Source of the DNA: Wurfbainia villosa
Taxonomy: Eukaryota > Streptophyta > Magnoliopsida > Zingiberales > Zingiberaceae
DNA: 64,000 nucleotides
Direction of reading: 5' to 3'
Assembly: GCA_025175895.1 (NCBI GenBank)
Contig: CM045992.1
Span: forward strand, 119,128,377 to 119,192,376
The translations under genes and the position numbers were made by a program. Position 1 is the stretch's first letter; each line of letters opens with the position of its first letter. Below are positions 49,901 through 63,280 of this stretch, piece after piece. Below the pieces are notes generated by a model. The model saw only the letters and a program-made list of their open reading frames with translations, searched no databases and was not told where the DNA came from.

Positions 49901-51162
49901 TGTTGAGTTGACTATGGCACAAAGGGGAGAAGTTAAAGTCATCGTTACAACAGTTATCGTAAGTCTTCTTAAATGATTTATCACCTGTACAATGGCTAAC
50001 TTGGAATTCATTGTTAGTTAGAAAGCTCATGATTCGATCGATATAAATGAACTATGGTAAATGCTTGCTCACTGATTGTTATCTCTGTTGTTTTAAAATA
50101 AGATATCAGTCGATATTACATTATAGTTATTGTCTACCTCTTATAGGGATAGTACAGTTCTTTAAAAAAAGAGTTCTACGAGATTTTTCTCCATTTAGTT
50201 CATTAATTTGATTTCAGTTATTTAAGAGAAAAAGAGAATTTAAAGGGGCGTTTGGTTCATAGAGAATTTTCTGTTTTCTATTTTCATTCTCTTTTTTCCA
50301 GAAAACAGAAAATGAATTTTTTTTATTTTTCAGTTTTCCAAAAAACGCTCTTTTATTTTTTGGAAAACGAAAATGAAAATAGAAAACGAGTATTTCTCGT
50401 TTTTCAGAAAATGCTCTTTTATTTTCTGGAAAATAGAGATGCAAAACACGAACCAAACTCGTTTTTTTGTTTTCCCAGAAAATGAAAATAGAAAACGGAG
50501 AAGAAAACGTCTACCAAACGCCCCCCAAGAATTGTACCCTTGGTAGGTTCAGCTTTAGGAATAAGTAATCCCAATGAGAATCTAACATGATCCCTAAATG
50601 CCTTCTGACTTCCTAGATGCTAACTAGCATTCGGTGTTTTTGTTGCCAGCCACTTCCTGCAGAAGAAGAGAAGGAACTTAAGTTGACTATGCAAGATATT
50701 CTAGGGCCTGGAAAAACTGCCAGGCTCGAGCAGAAGGTAGTTTCTTTACCTACCATGTTAATGGTACAATAGTGGTTTTAATAAACTAATCTAATACAGC
50801 AGATTTTGCTTTTAGATGTTATTAAAAGAGATGTGATTTCATGCTATTTTTGCTTAAAGCTTTTCTGATAATCTCTACTTTTTGTGAATTTGCCTTCTAA
50901 TAAGTTCTTGGATCTTCTATCGTACTCGTACCATATCATCTGATAAACCAGAAACCAGTCTGTCGATTGTCTTCCAGCTTGCTTTGTATGCTATGGACTC
51001 TTATCATTTTCACCATTTTTGTGATTCTGACAGATCGATCCCAACATCCTTGGAGGATTGGTGGTTGAGTTCGCAAACAAGGTCTTTGACATGTCGATAA
51101 GGACCAAGGCCAAGCAGATGGAAAAACTCTTGAGGGAGCCTATTAATTTTGACAACTTCTAG
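46916..51162 (+). CDS. ATP5: Mitochondrial ATP synthase subunit O (OSCP), 247 aa
   Basis: Six exons join in frame: 46916-47035, 47302-47352, 48588-48831, 49846-49958, 50650-50736, 51034-51162 (TAG). The product is the oligomycin-sensitivity-conferring protein (F1Fo peripheral stalk, mitochondrial matrix side; homologous to bacterial delta). Residues 1-57 form an Arg/Ser/Ala-rich presequence (MALSGRLRSAFPLLTKALSA...GLRTFATQ). The family body starts at VPLKLFGGSGNYATALFIAA and includes the N-terminal helical region, RNFLNVLADNGRLAQIERI, and the C-terminal block ILGGLVVEFANKVFDMSIRT ending EPINFDNF. The length fits the family. The ATG at 46916 is chosen because the only upstream in-frame candidate (46892) is a GTG. 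Intron 3 carries a tandem duplication and intron 4 a MITE. Confidence 0.95.
48885..49150. repeat. Tandem duplication (2 x ~135 bp) in OSCP intron 3
   Basis: Copies start near 48885 and 49020. Each contains TGCCATTAG, CTACTATGTAATCTACACA/TTACTATGTAATCTACACA, GCAACATGTCT, TGCTATTAGTTTACTAT and TTTTGGTGCT...TTGTGCATGGTAG. A shorter sub-repeat (CTATTAGTTTACTATGTA) exists inside each copy. The frame running in from exon 3 (to 49199) is fortuitous. Confidence 0.85.
50245..50526. mobile_element. MITE, TTTTC/GAAAA family (copy 3, complete)
   Basis: The ends GGGGCGTTTGGTTCATAGAG and TCTACCAAACGCCCC are inverted repeats. The interior consists of inverted TTTTCCAGAAAACAG/GAAAATGAAAATAGAAAAC words. It lies in OSCP intron 4 and is the best-preserved of three family members in the window. 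Confidence 0.8.
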
Positions 51163-51602
51163 GCCCTCCGGCATCCCTCGACGCTGCTGTTAATTCTATG
51201 GTGGTTGACTTGGAATAAATTTATGTGGAGAAGTGAACTCTGAAATATTGCGAGGGTTTTTCCCCGAAACAGAATTCCTTTTTATTTTTATTTTTTTTTC
51301 CTTTTGTTTTCGAGTTAATGAATGTTTAAATTACACTTGTCATTGTGTTGATTGTAAGAAAATCTGGATTTTTTTATTCGGAGAATATTCGCACGGTAGA
51401 TGTGCCGAAATGTCATCCACCCACACTACTAAGATGTTTAATCTTGGAGTGGACGGTTCGATTTTACGAAAAAATTTTATTGATCACTTGGATAAATCGG
51501 AAATGAATAATTCAATGGTTATTATTTCATTTGGGAGAAATTTTATTATAAATGCATTGAAGATGGAGATTGATATTTGATATTTGATTTTATACCATTT
51601 GT
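51163..51602. other. OSCP 3' flank
   Basis: This probably holds the 3'-UTR in its first 150-200 bp. The 115-residue frame at 51233-51580 has no recognisable features. Confidence 0.5.
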
Positions 51603-51610
51603 GTCCTGTC

Positions 51611-52073
51611 TAGGGGTGTAAATGAATCGAGTCGGTTCGCGAGCTTTTCGAGTCGGTTCGAATAATATTCGATTCGAATTCGAAATTATCGAATTCGAGC
51701 CGAACTCGAATATGTGTAAATATTTTTCGAATCGAACTCGAGCCGAAATAGTACTGTTCGAATTGTTCGCGAATTTTTTTTTTTTAAAAATTGAATATTA
51801 AATCGAGTATCAATTTTCGAATATCAAATCGAGCATCATTCGAATATTAAATCGAGCCTCAATTTCAAATAGTAATCGAACCGTTCGAATTAATATTCGA
51901 AAATTTTGAATCGAATCCTAACTCGAACTTTGATACGAATCGAATTCGAGCCCAAAATTATTAAATTTTCAAATTTCGAATCGAATTCGAATATGTCAAT
52001 TCGAACTTCGAATCGAACTCGAATATTAATTTTTTTTTAAAATTCGATTCGATTCCGTTCATTTACACCCCCA
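51611..52073. mobile_element. hAT-type MITE (463 bp) with 8-bp target duplication
   Basis: The ends TAGGGGTGTAAATGAA and (complement) TGGGGGTGTAAATGAA match in 15 of 16 positions. The flanks GTCCTGTC (51603-51610) and GTCCCGTC (52074-52081) match in 7 of 8, the duplication length of hAT elements. The interior is made of TTCGAAT/ATTCGAAC/CTCGAA words in both orientations. Confidence 0.85.
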
Positions 52074-52177
52074 GTCCCGTCTCATTTCCATGCTTCCGAG
52101 TTACGGTACATTGATGCAAGGTGTTTAATAGTCTGTATTTACGATGTACTTTTTAATTACGACGCATTGCTAATCCA

Positions 52178-52285
52178 AAAAGTTGGGAATCATCCCAACT
52201 AGCTGTCTCCTGCCACCTGTCCTAAGGCTGCGGCGAGAGGGAGGATAAATCACGAAGAAACTATATCCCTTGACACGACGACGCA
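52178..52285 (-). mobile_element. SINE 3' fragment
   Basis: On the minus strand TTTCTTCGTGATTTATCCTC then CTAGTTGGGATGATTCCCAA CTTTTT matches the 3' body of the SINE at 33775-34020. Confidence 0.55.
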
Positions 52286-53770
52286 TTGCTAATGCTAATA
52301 TAAGACGTTGAGTTGTTGGTTGTGAATCCTTTTAAATTTATTTTATAAAATCAAATCGATCGTTTTTTCCAAATATTCAAACTTTAATTTTCAATTAGAG
52401 TATTTTTGATGAAAAATTACAAAGCATTTTTTTTCAATATGATAAAAAATATAAAATATTGAATTGTAGAATAGGTATTGCTTTTTTTATTATTATTATA
52501 AATTAACTTATATAATATAAGTTAATGCATAAACTTCTTGTGCTTTAATACATTCTTTTTTGATGGATGCTACAATTTTAATAACATTTAATAACAAATA
52601 ACAAAATTTAAGACAATTCTAGAAAGATTGTAGTATAACCCTTAAAATTAACAAATAAATAATAATTTAAATTAGCGTATTTATTAAAACATTTAAAACT
52701 TTAAAGCATGTTATATCATAAAAATAAGTTTACATCACTTTATTTAAACATAAAATTTTAAAACTCAAACATTAATACTTGGATCCCGAACATAAACACA
52801 AAAATCGACGATCCGTACATCGTCTATTCTGCGGCTATTCGTGGAATAGAGGTTGGTCGCTTGAATAATAAGTTTATTCAAGTGACTACTCTAAACGAAT
52901 AGCACGACGATGACAAGGTTGCTTGGATGTTCCCTTTTATCTAGGATTAAATTTTAATCCGGAGACATCGATGGGATCGCCATGAACAAGCGACCGAGTT
53001 GAAGTGGGAAGCGAAGTTTCTCCTCACGGATCAACCCAACAGCTTGTGGGTCAGATGTGCTGAAGTTGGTTGTTCTGTGAGTGAGTTGTAGACTAAAATT
53101 TGAGTTGGTTCTGTTCACTCTGAGTTCCTGGTAAGGTCTGAATTAACCTATAGGTTCTTTCAGATTTCTATTCTGCATTCTGGAGTATTCTGCTTTCCAT
53201 CACTTTTCAAGCTAGCGATCTTTCGTTGTGTTGTTACAATGTATGTGTCTTATGTAGCTCCTGATTGCGATGTTTTTGGTTGAATAGCAGGTTCCTTCAG
53301 GTGAACAAGTTAGGTGGTGGTCAGTGGTAAGTTTCGACTATGCAGTTTCGACTATGCATCTATTGTGAGTATAGATTGAGAAAATGATGGTATGTGATTT
53401 GCTTATGAAAATCAAAATAATAGACTTACACTTTTAATATTCAATATTCGTGCTTACAACACTAATTTTCAAATTAAAGTTTTTTAAACATTAAAAAAAA
53501 AGCATTAGATAAACAGTCCTGATGACAGACAAATTAAATACGGAGTCACTAAATCCACCACTTTTTGAAGAATTTGACAGATCTAAATTTGCCACCATAA
53601 GTCGTTAGCTGCCTTAATGACAAAAAAATGTGTAATAAAGGATCCTCAAAAGTGCTCAAATATAAGTTTGTAACAATCGATGCATGAAAAAAAGTTTGCA
53701 ACAAAACAGTACCAAAACAAGGTACTTAAATCTCAACTCAAACAAGAGGCTAATTGATGCATTTATAACT
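52286..53770. other. Intergenic stretch, partly AT-rich, partly unique
   Basis: 52286-52790 is AT-rich. 52790-53350 is GC-richer and has intron-like AG/GT contexts but no open frame or motif I can identify. It might be a non-coding transcript or a transposon remnant. Confidence 0.4.
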
Positions 53771-53774
53771 AACA

Positions 53775-55784
<2,010 letters not shown>

Positions 55785-55877
55785 GTTGAAAAAAGCCGAA
55801 GCTTTCCCTCCTCTCTTCCTCTTCCTTGTGCCGCGGGCGGCGGAGCGCGAGAAGACGGCGGACTTCGAGCTTAGAGC

Positions 55878-55972
55878 AAACCCTAACGACGGCCATCGAC
55901 CATATCAAGATTATAAATAGATGAACTTCATGGGCCGTATCGTACGTCGTAACTATTATATGGGTTGGCCCA
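55878..55972 (-). promoter_or_regulatory. RPS23 promoter: telo-box and two site II motifs
   Basis: AAACCCTAA (telo-box) at 55878-55886 lies about 95 bp upstream of the ATG in the probable 5'-UTR/promoter. Site II TGGGCC occurs at 55931-55936 and as GGCCCA at 55967-55972. The telo-box/site II pairing is a known signature of plant ribosomal-protein gene promoters. Confidence 0.65.
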
Positions 55973-55994
55973 ATTATGGATTGCCCAGGTGGCA

Positions 55995-56555
55995 AAGTTT
56001 AATGTAATTAAGATTGTATATATTTTTAAAATTGTAACGTAATACCATCTCCATTATAAAAGAAAATAAGATTCATAATATAAATTACAAAGTCAAAATT
56101 GTGAATGTTAAACATATTCACGTCTTAATTATCATTCTTTCAATTAAATCAGCGACTTACGATCTATAATCTACGATCGATGATCAATGATCGATAGCTG
56201 ATGATCAATCATCAACAATCGACAACTGATGACCAACTAACAGTAGTTGGTCATCATCAATCGGTGGCCAATAACCAACAACACCAACGATTGACGATCA
56301 ATGACACAGGCGATCGAGGACCAACGATAACGATGACGATCATGGATGATCGAGTAGAATTTTAATTATATTCGAATGAAATTGAAATATAATAAAATTA
56401 CTTAAATTTAATTATAAAAATATGTTTATCATTTTATAATAATATACATCAAATAAAAAAATATAATCATCTTTATAATCAAATATTACATACTTATAAA
56501 ATATAAATTATATTACATTACATTATAAATTTTATTACATTGTCCCTTCCCAAAT
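55995..56555. mobile_element. Probable TIR element with GATCGATGATCAATCAT-type core
   Basis: AT-rich arms (GTAATTAAGATTGTATATAT on the left; complement of the right, ATGTAATGTAATATAATTTA) enclose a core at 56150-56350 of short permuted words (CGATCGATGATCAATGATCG, CAATCATCAACAATCGACAA). The core type recalls those at 30215 and 35650. Boundaries are uncertain. Confidence 0.4.
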
Positions 56556-56739
56556 ATGACTAAGGGGAAATTCCCCCGGATCTCCTCTCATGGGCTCCAC
56601 ATAGAAGAGAGAAAGCATTGGCCTTTGATCTTATCGACGTCTAGCATAGCATAATAGATAGAGTCATTAAATCCAAGCCATGGCGCGGTCAACCCGTCAG
56701 AATTCAATATTTAGCTGAGAGGGGGCGACTACATCTCAT

Positions 56740-57400
56740 GATTGAGAAATTTCCAACCCAACCCAACCCAAGGCGGGTTGCGGGTTAGGCGGGCCAACCC
56801 GCGGGCCACACAAATTTTAAAAATATATTTAAAATTACTAAGGTGTTGAGGGCTTGAGGTAATGATTTGTAAGATAGATAGAGTATCACGATTAAAAAAA
56901 TAAATATTTGAAATAACTAAAATCTTATAATTGTGATTCAATTATCGACTTACAAAATTAAGTACCGATATTTTTGATTCCTTTCCAATGTTCTAAAATA
57001 TTTAAATCTTGATAATATGTAAATGTAAATTTTTACTCTTTCAAATAGAGATTCAATTGAGATTTTTTAACTTGGGTAATTATTTGATTTTGATATGTTA
57101 TTATTTTCTATATTGATTAGAATAGTAATGACAAGATAATAAAAAACAATTAGAGTATAAAAAATATTCTTTTGTTCTTTACTCTTAACTTTTTTTATAC
57201 TTTCATTATGTATGTGTAATAGAAGAAGATCAGAATGGTGAAAATTTATCTTTGACATTTTCAACCCATGCCAACCATTCTACACAACCTGTTTGACCAA
57301 GAACCCATGGTCGCTTCCATTTGTTCGCTAAACGGCTGATAAAATTCAACCCAACCCGCTTAAATTGTTTCCTAACCTAACTCGATAGAGATGGTTTCGT
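56740..57400. repeat. Possible hAT-like MITE with CCAACCCAACCC ends
   Basis: CCAACCCAACCCAAGGCGGG TTGCGGG (56753) on the left and CAACCCAACCCGCTTAAATT G (57349) on the right flank AT-rich DNA, a terminal type common in plant hAT MITEs. The orientation of the two ends was not fully resolved. 57400-58320 is AT-rich without features. Confidence 0.35.
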
Positions 57401-58505
57401 ACTCTATTATATAATATTTATATTGTATTAGTCATTTTGTCCGTGAAAACGGGACAATGTTATGAAAACATATAAAATGTATGTATTTTAGAATAATATT
57501 TATAAAATATAATGATAAAAAAATCAAAAGAAGGCTCTATGTTTTCATTGTAGCACTCCATTTCATAAAAATATCAAACGAGCATCTCTATTATTTTAAA
57601 ACTGCTACCACGCTCTTAAAATTATTTAATTATAGCTAAACCCATTTTAACATTCATCAAATCGCTCAATTATTAATTAAAAATATTAAATACAATTTAA
57701 TTAAAAACATTATACTGTATACTAGTTGACTAACATTATTTAAAATAAGTTTAATCAAAATGATTGTATGTATGAACAATTTTAATCAACGTTGGTATAT
57801 CTTCAAAATAGGACATCATTTTTAACAGTAATAAAAAAATAAAAGATGCCATTCTAATTTTCACCCCAAAATAATTTAAAAATGTATTATAAATATTAAT
57901 TTACTGCATGATGTTTTTTTTAAAAAATATTGCATAATTTATGTTGTTTTAAAATTATTAATAAATTATAGCATGTAAAATTGTTAGGAGAACATTAGGA
58001 AATGATGACAATTTGAGAGGTTCTTTTGTAAATATGAAGGATAATTTTAAAACTGAAATAAAGAAAGTTTGAGGGGTAAAATGAAAAAAATACCAAAGGG
58101 ATAAAATTGTTCAAATATCACAAACAATTTTTTTATTACCATAAGAAAAATATTTAAATTTCCAGTCCGGTTAATTTTTGAAAATGATTAATCTATTTCA
58201 TAGATTTTCAAAATATCTTAAAATTCAAATTCAAATATATTATCATAAAAATAAATAAAAAAATATTAATAATTTTTCAGGATTTAATTCGAATTTCACA
58301 GTCCCGATCATCGTCGAATAATCGAACCCGCTTTCGCCGCTGCACCGTGTCCCTGGCGGCGCAAGCAATTCCTTTCTTTGGAGTGTCTCCATCGCTCTGA
58401 TTCGATGTCTCTCCTCTATTTATCATCCTCCCTTCCATTTACCTCCTCGTCGGAGGAGCAAGCTACTGGAATAGAGAGGAGAGAGAGATCGAGCGAGAAC
58501 TACGG

Positions 58506-61500
58506 ATGGGTCGAGCCTTCGCCTACGTCATACTCGGCGGCGGCGTCGCTGCTGGCTACGCCGCCCTCGAGTTCGTGCGCAGGGGCGTCGGCCACGGCGA
58601 ACTCTGCATCATCTCCGAAGAATCAGTAAGTCTCCGATCCCCTTTTCTGCTCGGAAATGCCTCGCTGTCCGGATTCTTGTCGCTTCTGTACTGTAATCGT
58701 TCTTTCTCCGCTTCGCTTTTGTGATTTCCGCACGAGCATTCATCGAATTTGTCGAAAAATCGAGATGGGAATCCACTTCTTGCTTGCCTATGCCTAAAAA
58801 ATTGAAATTTTGTATTAATAAATTGAGAATTAGAAGTTCCTCGCTTTACGGGCAATCAGCAGGACAATTTAGCATTTATCATGAACTCGAGTTGGAGAAC
58901 TTGTAATTAAAAAACTGATGAATTGTCACACAGGTTGCCCCTTATGAAAGGCCTGCATTGAGCAAAGGATTCTTACTTCCAGAAGGTATTTGTTATTTTT
59001 CCATCGTACGTAATTTTTGCATCGGGGTTTTACAGTTAGAAATGGAGTTTATGGAACTAGTAATTGGAAAATTCTAAAGTAAATTTTGACCATTTTCAGC
59101 TAAATGATAAGCATGATAGTTCATCTCATTCATACTTGCTCAATCAACTACAAGATTGAGTATTATTCAAACGCTTTCAAAGTGTTTCACTAAGGAAGTT
59201 GGGAATCTAAGTGGGACAAATGACAATATACATCTTTGTTCTTGCATTCTTCTTGTGCGCAGGCTTTCACTTCAGATACCGTAACATTATCTCTGATAGT
59301 TCCATTATTTCCCTTTCCAATTTGCTATTTCTTACTGAAAACCAGTCAGAATTTAGAAGAAGAATAGACCACTCATCTATCTCATTTAAGGATGTCAGAT
59401 CCTCTTGATGATTCTTGCTCACATAGTCTTTTGTGTAACAGATTTGTAATGTCCATAAACGCTTGGATGCCTACAAATGTACTCTTGTTCGAACACATTT
59501 AAGCACATATACTTTATAAATTGACTACGGCAGTATGTTTCACTTTTTCATCATATATAAAACATTAATAATGAAACAGATCGACATCATAAATATTTTG
59601 CTAAATTCTTATCGATAAGCATGAAACACTGTCATCAAAATAGTTATACAGGCTTTTATGCATGGGTCTGAATGATTTTGCTATGAACAAACCGTTTATA
59701 ATTTTCTATTTACCTCTGAATTATATGCTAAAGCAATATACACACGTGATCACCATTATATAATTTTCCTTGCAGCCCCTGCACGCCTGCCTACGTTTTA
59801 TACTTGTAAAGGTGCTAATGATGAGCTATTGTCACCAACATGGTATAAAGAGCATGGTAAAATACTCTTCTCTAATTTTACCCTTTTAGCAGTCATACAG
59901 GATTTACCTTCAGTATAGTCGATCTTTTGCAATTTGTGAGAGTATGACTCCCTGTCATTTCCTTTCTTCAAAACTGACAACTTGCAGTTATATGGTGGAA
60001 AATGGAATAGATGTAAACACGATTATGGAACAATTTAATTTTGTGATCGTAATACCTCACTGCTTTGAACGTATCTCCCTGGGATCTAGATCACAGGGAC
60101 ATCCATTACTCAATCCAAATGTGCTATTTTTCTTAATTATAAACTATTTTAAAAAATTCTGTCCCTCAACTAATCTAGTGCATTAAGTTATTTTAAGAAA
60201 TTCATGCTGACTTGGTGTTAGTCCCATCTAATATAATGTCATTTCTATAAGGTTACAGAAAATAAATAAATAATAGTAATTTGACTTATAATTATCCAGA
60301 ATTAGTGTTTCTTTTCGGCACCTCTCATGTACTTCGAAAGGTATTATATATTGGCACCGCCCATTGCCAGGAAATTTTTGCAGCCATATAGTTGGTATTT
60401 GGGATTTTTAATCATCCTAATTTTGATTGTAGAAAGAACCTTATACTTAGGAAGTGTTAATTGTGTATGCTACTGCTTCCTGTTCTTCTTAGATTAGTAT
60501 GCCTCCACTCGGATGAAGTGGATTATTAAGCTTCATATTTAACTGTGACTTATATTCTAGAATTGGGGACAACCTTCATACTAGGGCCATATCTGCACCT
60601 TGAAATATTACTAATCCGTTGAAATTTTATCTCTTCCTTGAATCAGTCGAACATAGTCATGCAAGTTAGCCTTATTCTTCAAATATTACTAACCCATCAT
60701 GTTTTTTGAATCAGATTTGGCAGTGCCTGATAGCCTGTTATCTTATAAATCCATCATACACGAAGGATTTGGCTTGTAGTTTAATTTTGTAACTAAAAAG
60801 ACGTCATTCTGAAGTATTTTTTTTTTCCCCATAACAATGATTACAATCTCCTCTTAATTTGTTAATTCCACTGCATAATTTCATGTTTTGATTAGGCATT
60901 GATCTTGTTCTTGGCACTCGAGTAAAGTCTGCTAATGTGAAGCTGAAGGAATTGACCACAGCAACTGGTGAAACTATCACTTATAAGATCCTTATAATTG
61001 CAACAGGTGCTCGGGTATTGAAGAAATCTATGTCTAGAATTTGAAATCCCACTTCTTTTACTTCCATCTTATTGAGCTCAATCACGACTGCCATCTGCTA
61101 GTGATATTCTTATGTTGCATGCAGGCTTTGAAGCTTGAAAATTTTGGCACAAGTGGATCAGATGCTAAAAATGTTTGCTACTTGCGGAATTTGGCTGATG
61201 GCAACAGGCTTGTAGGGCAAATGCAAAACTGCAGCGGAGGGAATGCTGTTGTTATTGGTGGTGGTTACATAGGCATGGAATGTGCAGCAGCTCTAGCTAC
61301 AAATCGAATTGCAGTAGCCATGGTTTTCCGAGATGCATATTGCAGTGAGTATTTCCACGATATATCATGAGATTCAGATAAGCTTCAGTGATTGATTGTG
61401 CCTACAATATTTTGTCAGTGAGTCGTCTTTTTACACCAAAGATTGCAGACTTTTATGAGAGTTACTATAAGTCCAAAGGAGTTCTATTCATCAAAAGGAA

Positions 61501-63280
61501 TGCCCTTGCATCATTTGAAAATGATTTGGAGGGAAAGGTAATACTTCTTTTGTCATATTCGTATTTGCTGATCTTATCGTAGAGTCTCAAAATGATACCA
61601 AATGATCCGGTCTGAGATCAACAGACAGAGGGACTCAGTAAAATACTCATAGTCGAACTCCTCTGGCCGACTGAGTACAAATCAAATTTGTCTGTGGTGT
61701 GCCGAGCCAATCAGATTGACCTTCTTCATAGCTCTGTCAAGGCAGACGTATGTGTGAGTTTAGGAGGTCGGATATCACGTGTTTGTAGATCGGCCTTTGC
61801 AAGGTCGACCTTCCTCAGACCGGCCATCGGAACGAAAAGTGCTTTGATCTTGAGAGGACTTAAAATTTGATAGAAGAGGGGAGTGGGGAGGCGTATCCTG
61901 ACAAAACTCTTCCGATGCTAAGTCAGTACTGACTCAGAGAAAAATGGAGAGAATTCATAAAGTAGAAAAATAGAGATTACTTGATTTTTGCGTTCCCCTC
62001 CTATTAGCTTTATATAGAAAGAGAAGAACATGTCTCTTTTGGGGGAGATGTGACATGGAGGTTTGACGAGGAGATGTGGCTTCCTAGACAAGATCGTAGA
62101 GACGTGGCTTTTTGGAAAAAAACGTGGAGATGTGACTTTCTGGAAGAGATTATAAATACGCGACTTCCTGAAGAAGATCATGGAGATGTGAACTATCGAA
62201 TCGATCTCAGATGGTCGTCTGTCGAACTGAGCTTAGAAGATCCAACGGTTGAATCGAAACTCTAGTAGAAGATTTGACCGTTCTAAGCTAAAGAGATTAG
62301 GACGATATAAACTCCTAACTGAGCTCAGGAGGCCAAAATGGTCTAATTGTCGAACCGATCTCGGATGCGTTTCAGTTGAACTTGGATTGATTCTCACTTT
62401 ACTTGGTCAGGTTTCAATGTAAGTTTCACGTCAACTTGACTATTGATATGACTTTGCCATGTGGCAGAAGGTAATTCTGCCACGTCACCGGACATTGTTT
62501 AAAGCAAGTGTATCTACGCTAGTTTGAGAACTCTTCGTGTATATTTTGTCATCGCTAATGTGCTGAATTGGCATACTACATTCTTACTTACAGGTGATAG
62601 CAGTGATCCTTACAGACGGTACCCGTCTTCCAGCTGACATGGTTGTGGTGGGCATCGGCATTCGTCCGAATACCGATCTCTTTGAAGATCAACTAAAGCT
62701 CGAGAAAGGCGGAATCAAGGTCGATGGACGAATGCAGAGCAGCGACCCCTCTGTTTATGCCGTCGGCGACGTCGCTGCTTTTCCCGTCAAACTCTTCGGC
62801 AACGAGATTCGCCGCCTCGAGCACGTCGACGCCGCTCGAAAGACCGCAAAACATGCCGTCGCCGCCATCATGGCACCACGCGATGCAGGCGACCTCGACT
62901 ATCTGCCCTTCGTATACTCCAAAGCTTTCGCATTGTCTTGGCAGTTCTACGGAGACAACGTCGGCGAAGTCATCCATCATGGAGATTTTTCCAGCGGGAA
63001 GTTTGGCGCCTACTGGATCGACAAGGGCGTCGTGGTCGGGGCTTTCCTCGAGGGCGGGAACAAAGATGACCATGAGGCGATAGCGAAGGTCGTTCGGTGT
63101 AAAGCAGCCGTGAATGACATTGCAGAGCTCCAAAGGGCCGGGCTTCACTTCGCGTTGCGTCTGGGCGAGCAGCCTCTGACGAGGTGCCTGCGATATGCCA
63201 CAGCCGGTGCTGGTCTTGTTGCAGCTCTTTCGATTGTTTTTTTCGCTTGTTGGTTCGGAAGATGGATGGCGAATTTATAA
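58506..63280 (+). CDS. MDAR4: Monodehydroascorbate reductase, membrane-anchored MDAR4 type (465 aa)
   Basis: Exons 58506-58625, 58934-58985, 59776-59856, 60896-61014, 61125-61344, 61419-61537 and 62594-63280 (TAA) join in frame with GT-AG sites. The enzyme reduces monodehydroascorbate to ascorbate with NAD(P)H and FAD. Residues 8-16 (VILGGGVAA) are the FAD-binding glycine motif; VAPYERPALSKGFLLPE is a family block; AVVIGGGYIGME (165-176) is the NAD-binding motif; VYAVGDVA (about 291-298) is the second FAD motif. Residues about 439-459 form one membrane segment (ATAGAGLVAALSIVFFACWF) with a short basic-aromatic tail. This C-terminal anchor marks the peroxisomal-membrane MDAR4 group. The linker before the anchor is about 20 residues shorter than in Arabidopsis. 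Exons 1 and 7 are GC-rich, exons 2-6 AT-rich. Intron 6 holds a repeat-bearing insertion. Confidence 0.94.
61565..62560. mobile_element. Inserted unclassified repeat in MDAR intron 6
   Basis: The sequence character changes abruptly after the exon-6 donor region to GC-richer text with CCGACTGAG, GGTCGACCTTCCTCAGACCG and GTCGAACTGAGC words. It returns to normal intron sequence near 62560. No transposase or clean ends were identified. Confidence 0.35.
62045..62190 (+). repeat. 28-bp minisatellite in MDAR intron 6
   Basis: Units beginning GAGATGTGGCTTCCTAGACA at 62071, 62099, 62127 and 62155 (consensus GAgATGTGaCTTcCTgGAaA then AGATcaTG) follow each other at 28-bp spacing. A 26-bp relative (62045) precedes and a partial unit (62183) follows. 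Confidence 0.8.

Noticed and set aside
51233..51580. 115-residue frame downstream of OSCP
   Set aside because: It starts in the probable 3'-UTR, is AT-rich and shows no domain.
52790..53350. Possible non-coding transcript between OSCP and RPS23
   Set aside because: GC-richer sequence with intron-like contexts, but no frame, motif or promoter strong enough to call a gene.
62693..63148. 151-residue minus-strand frame
   Set aside because: Antisense shadow of MDAR4 exon 7.
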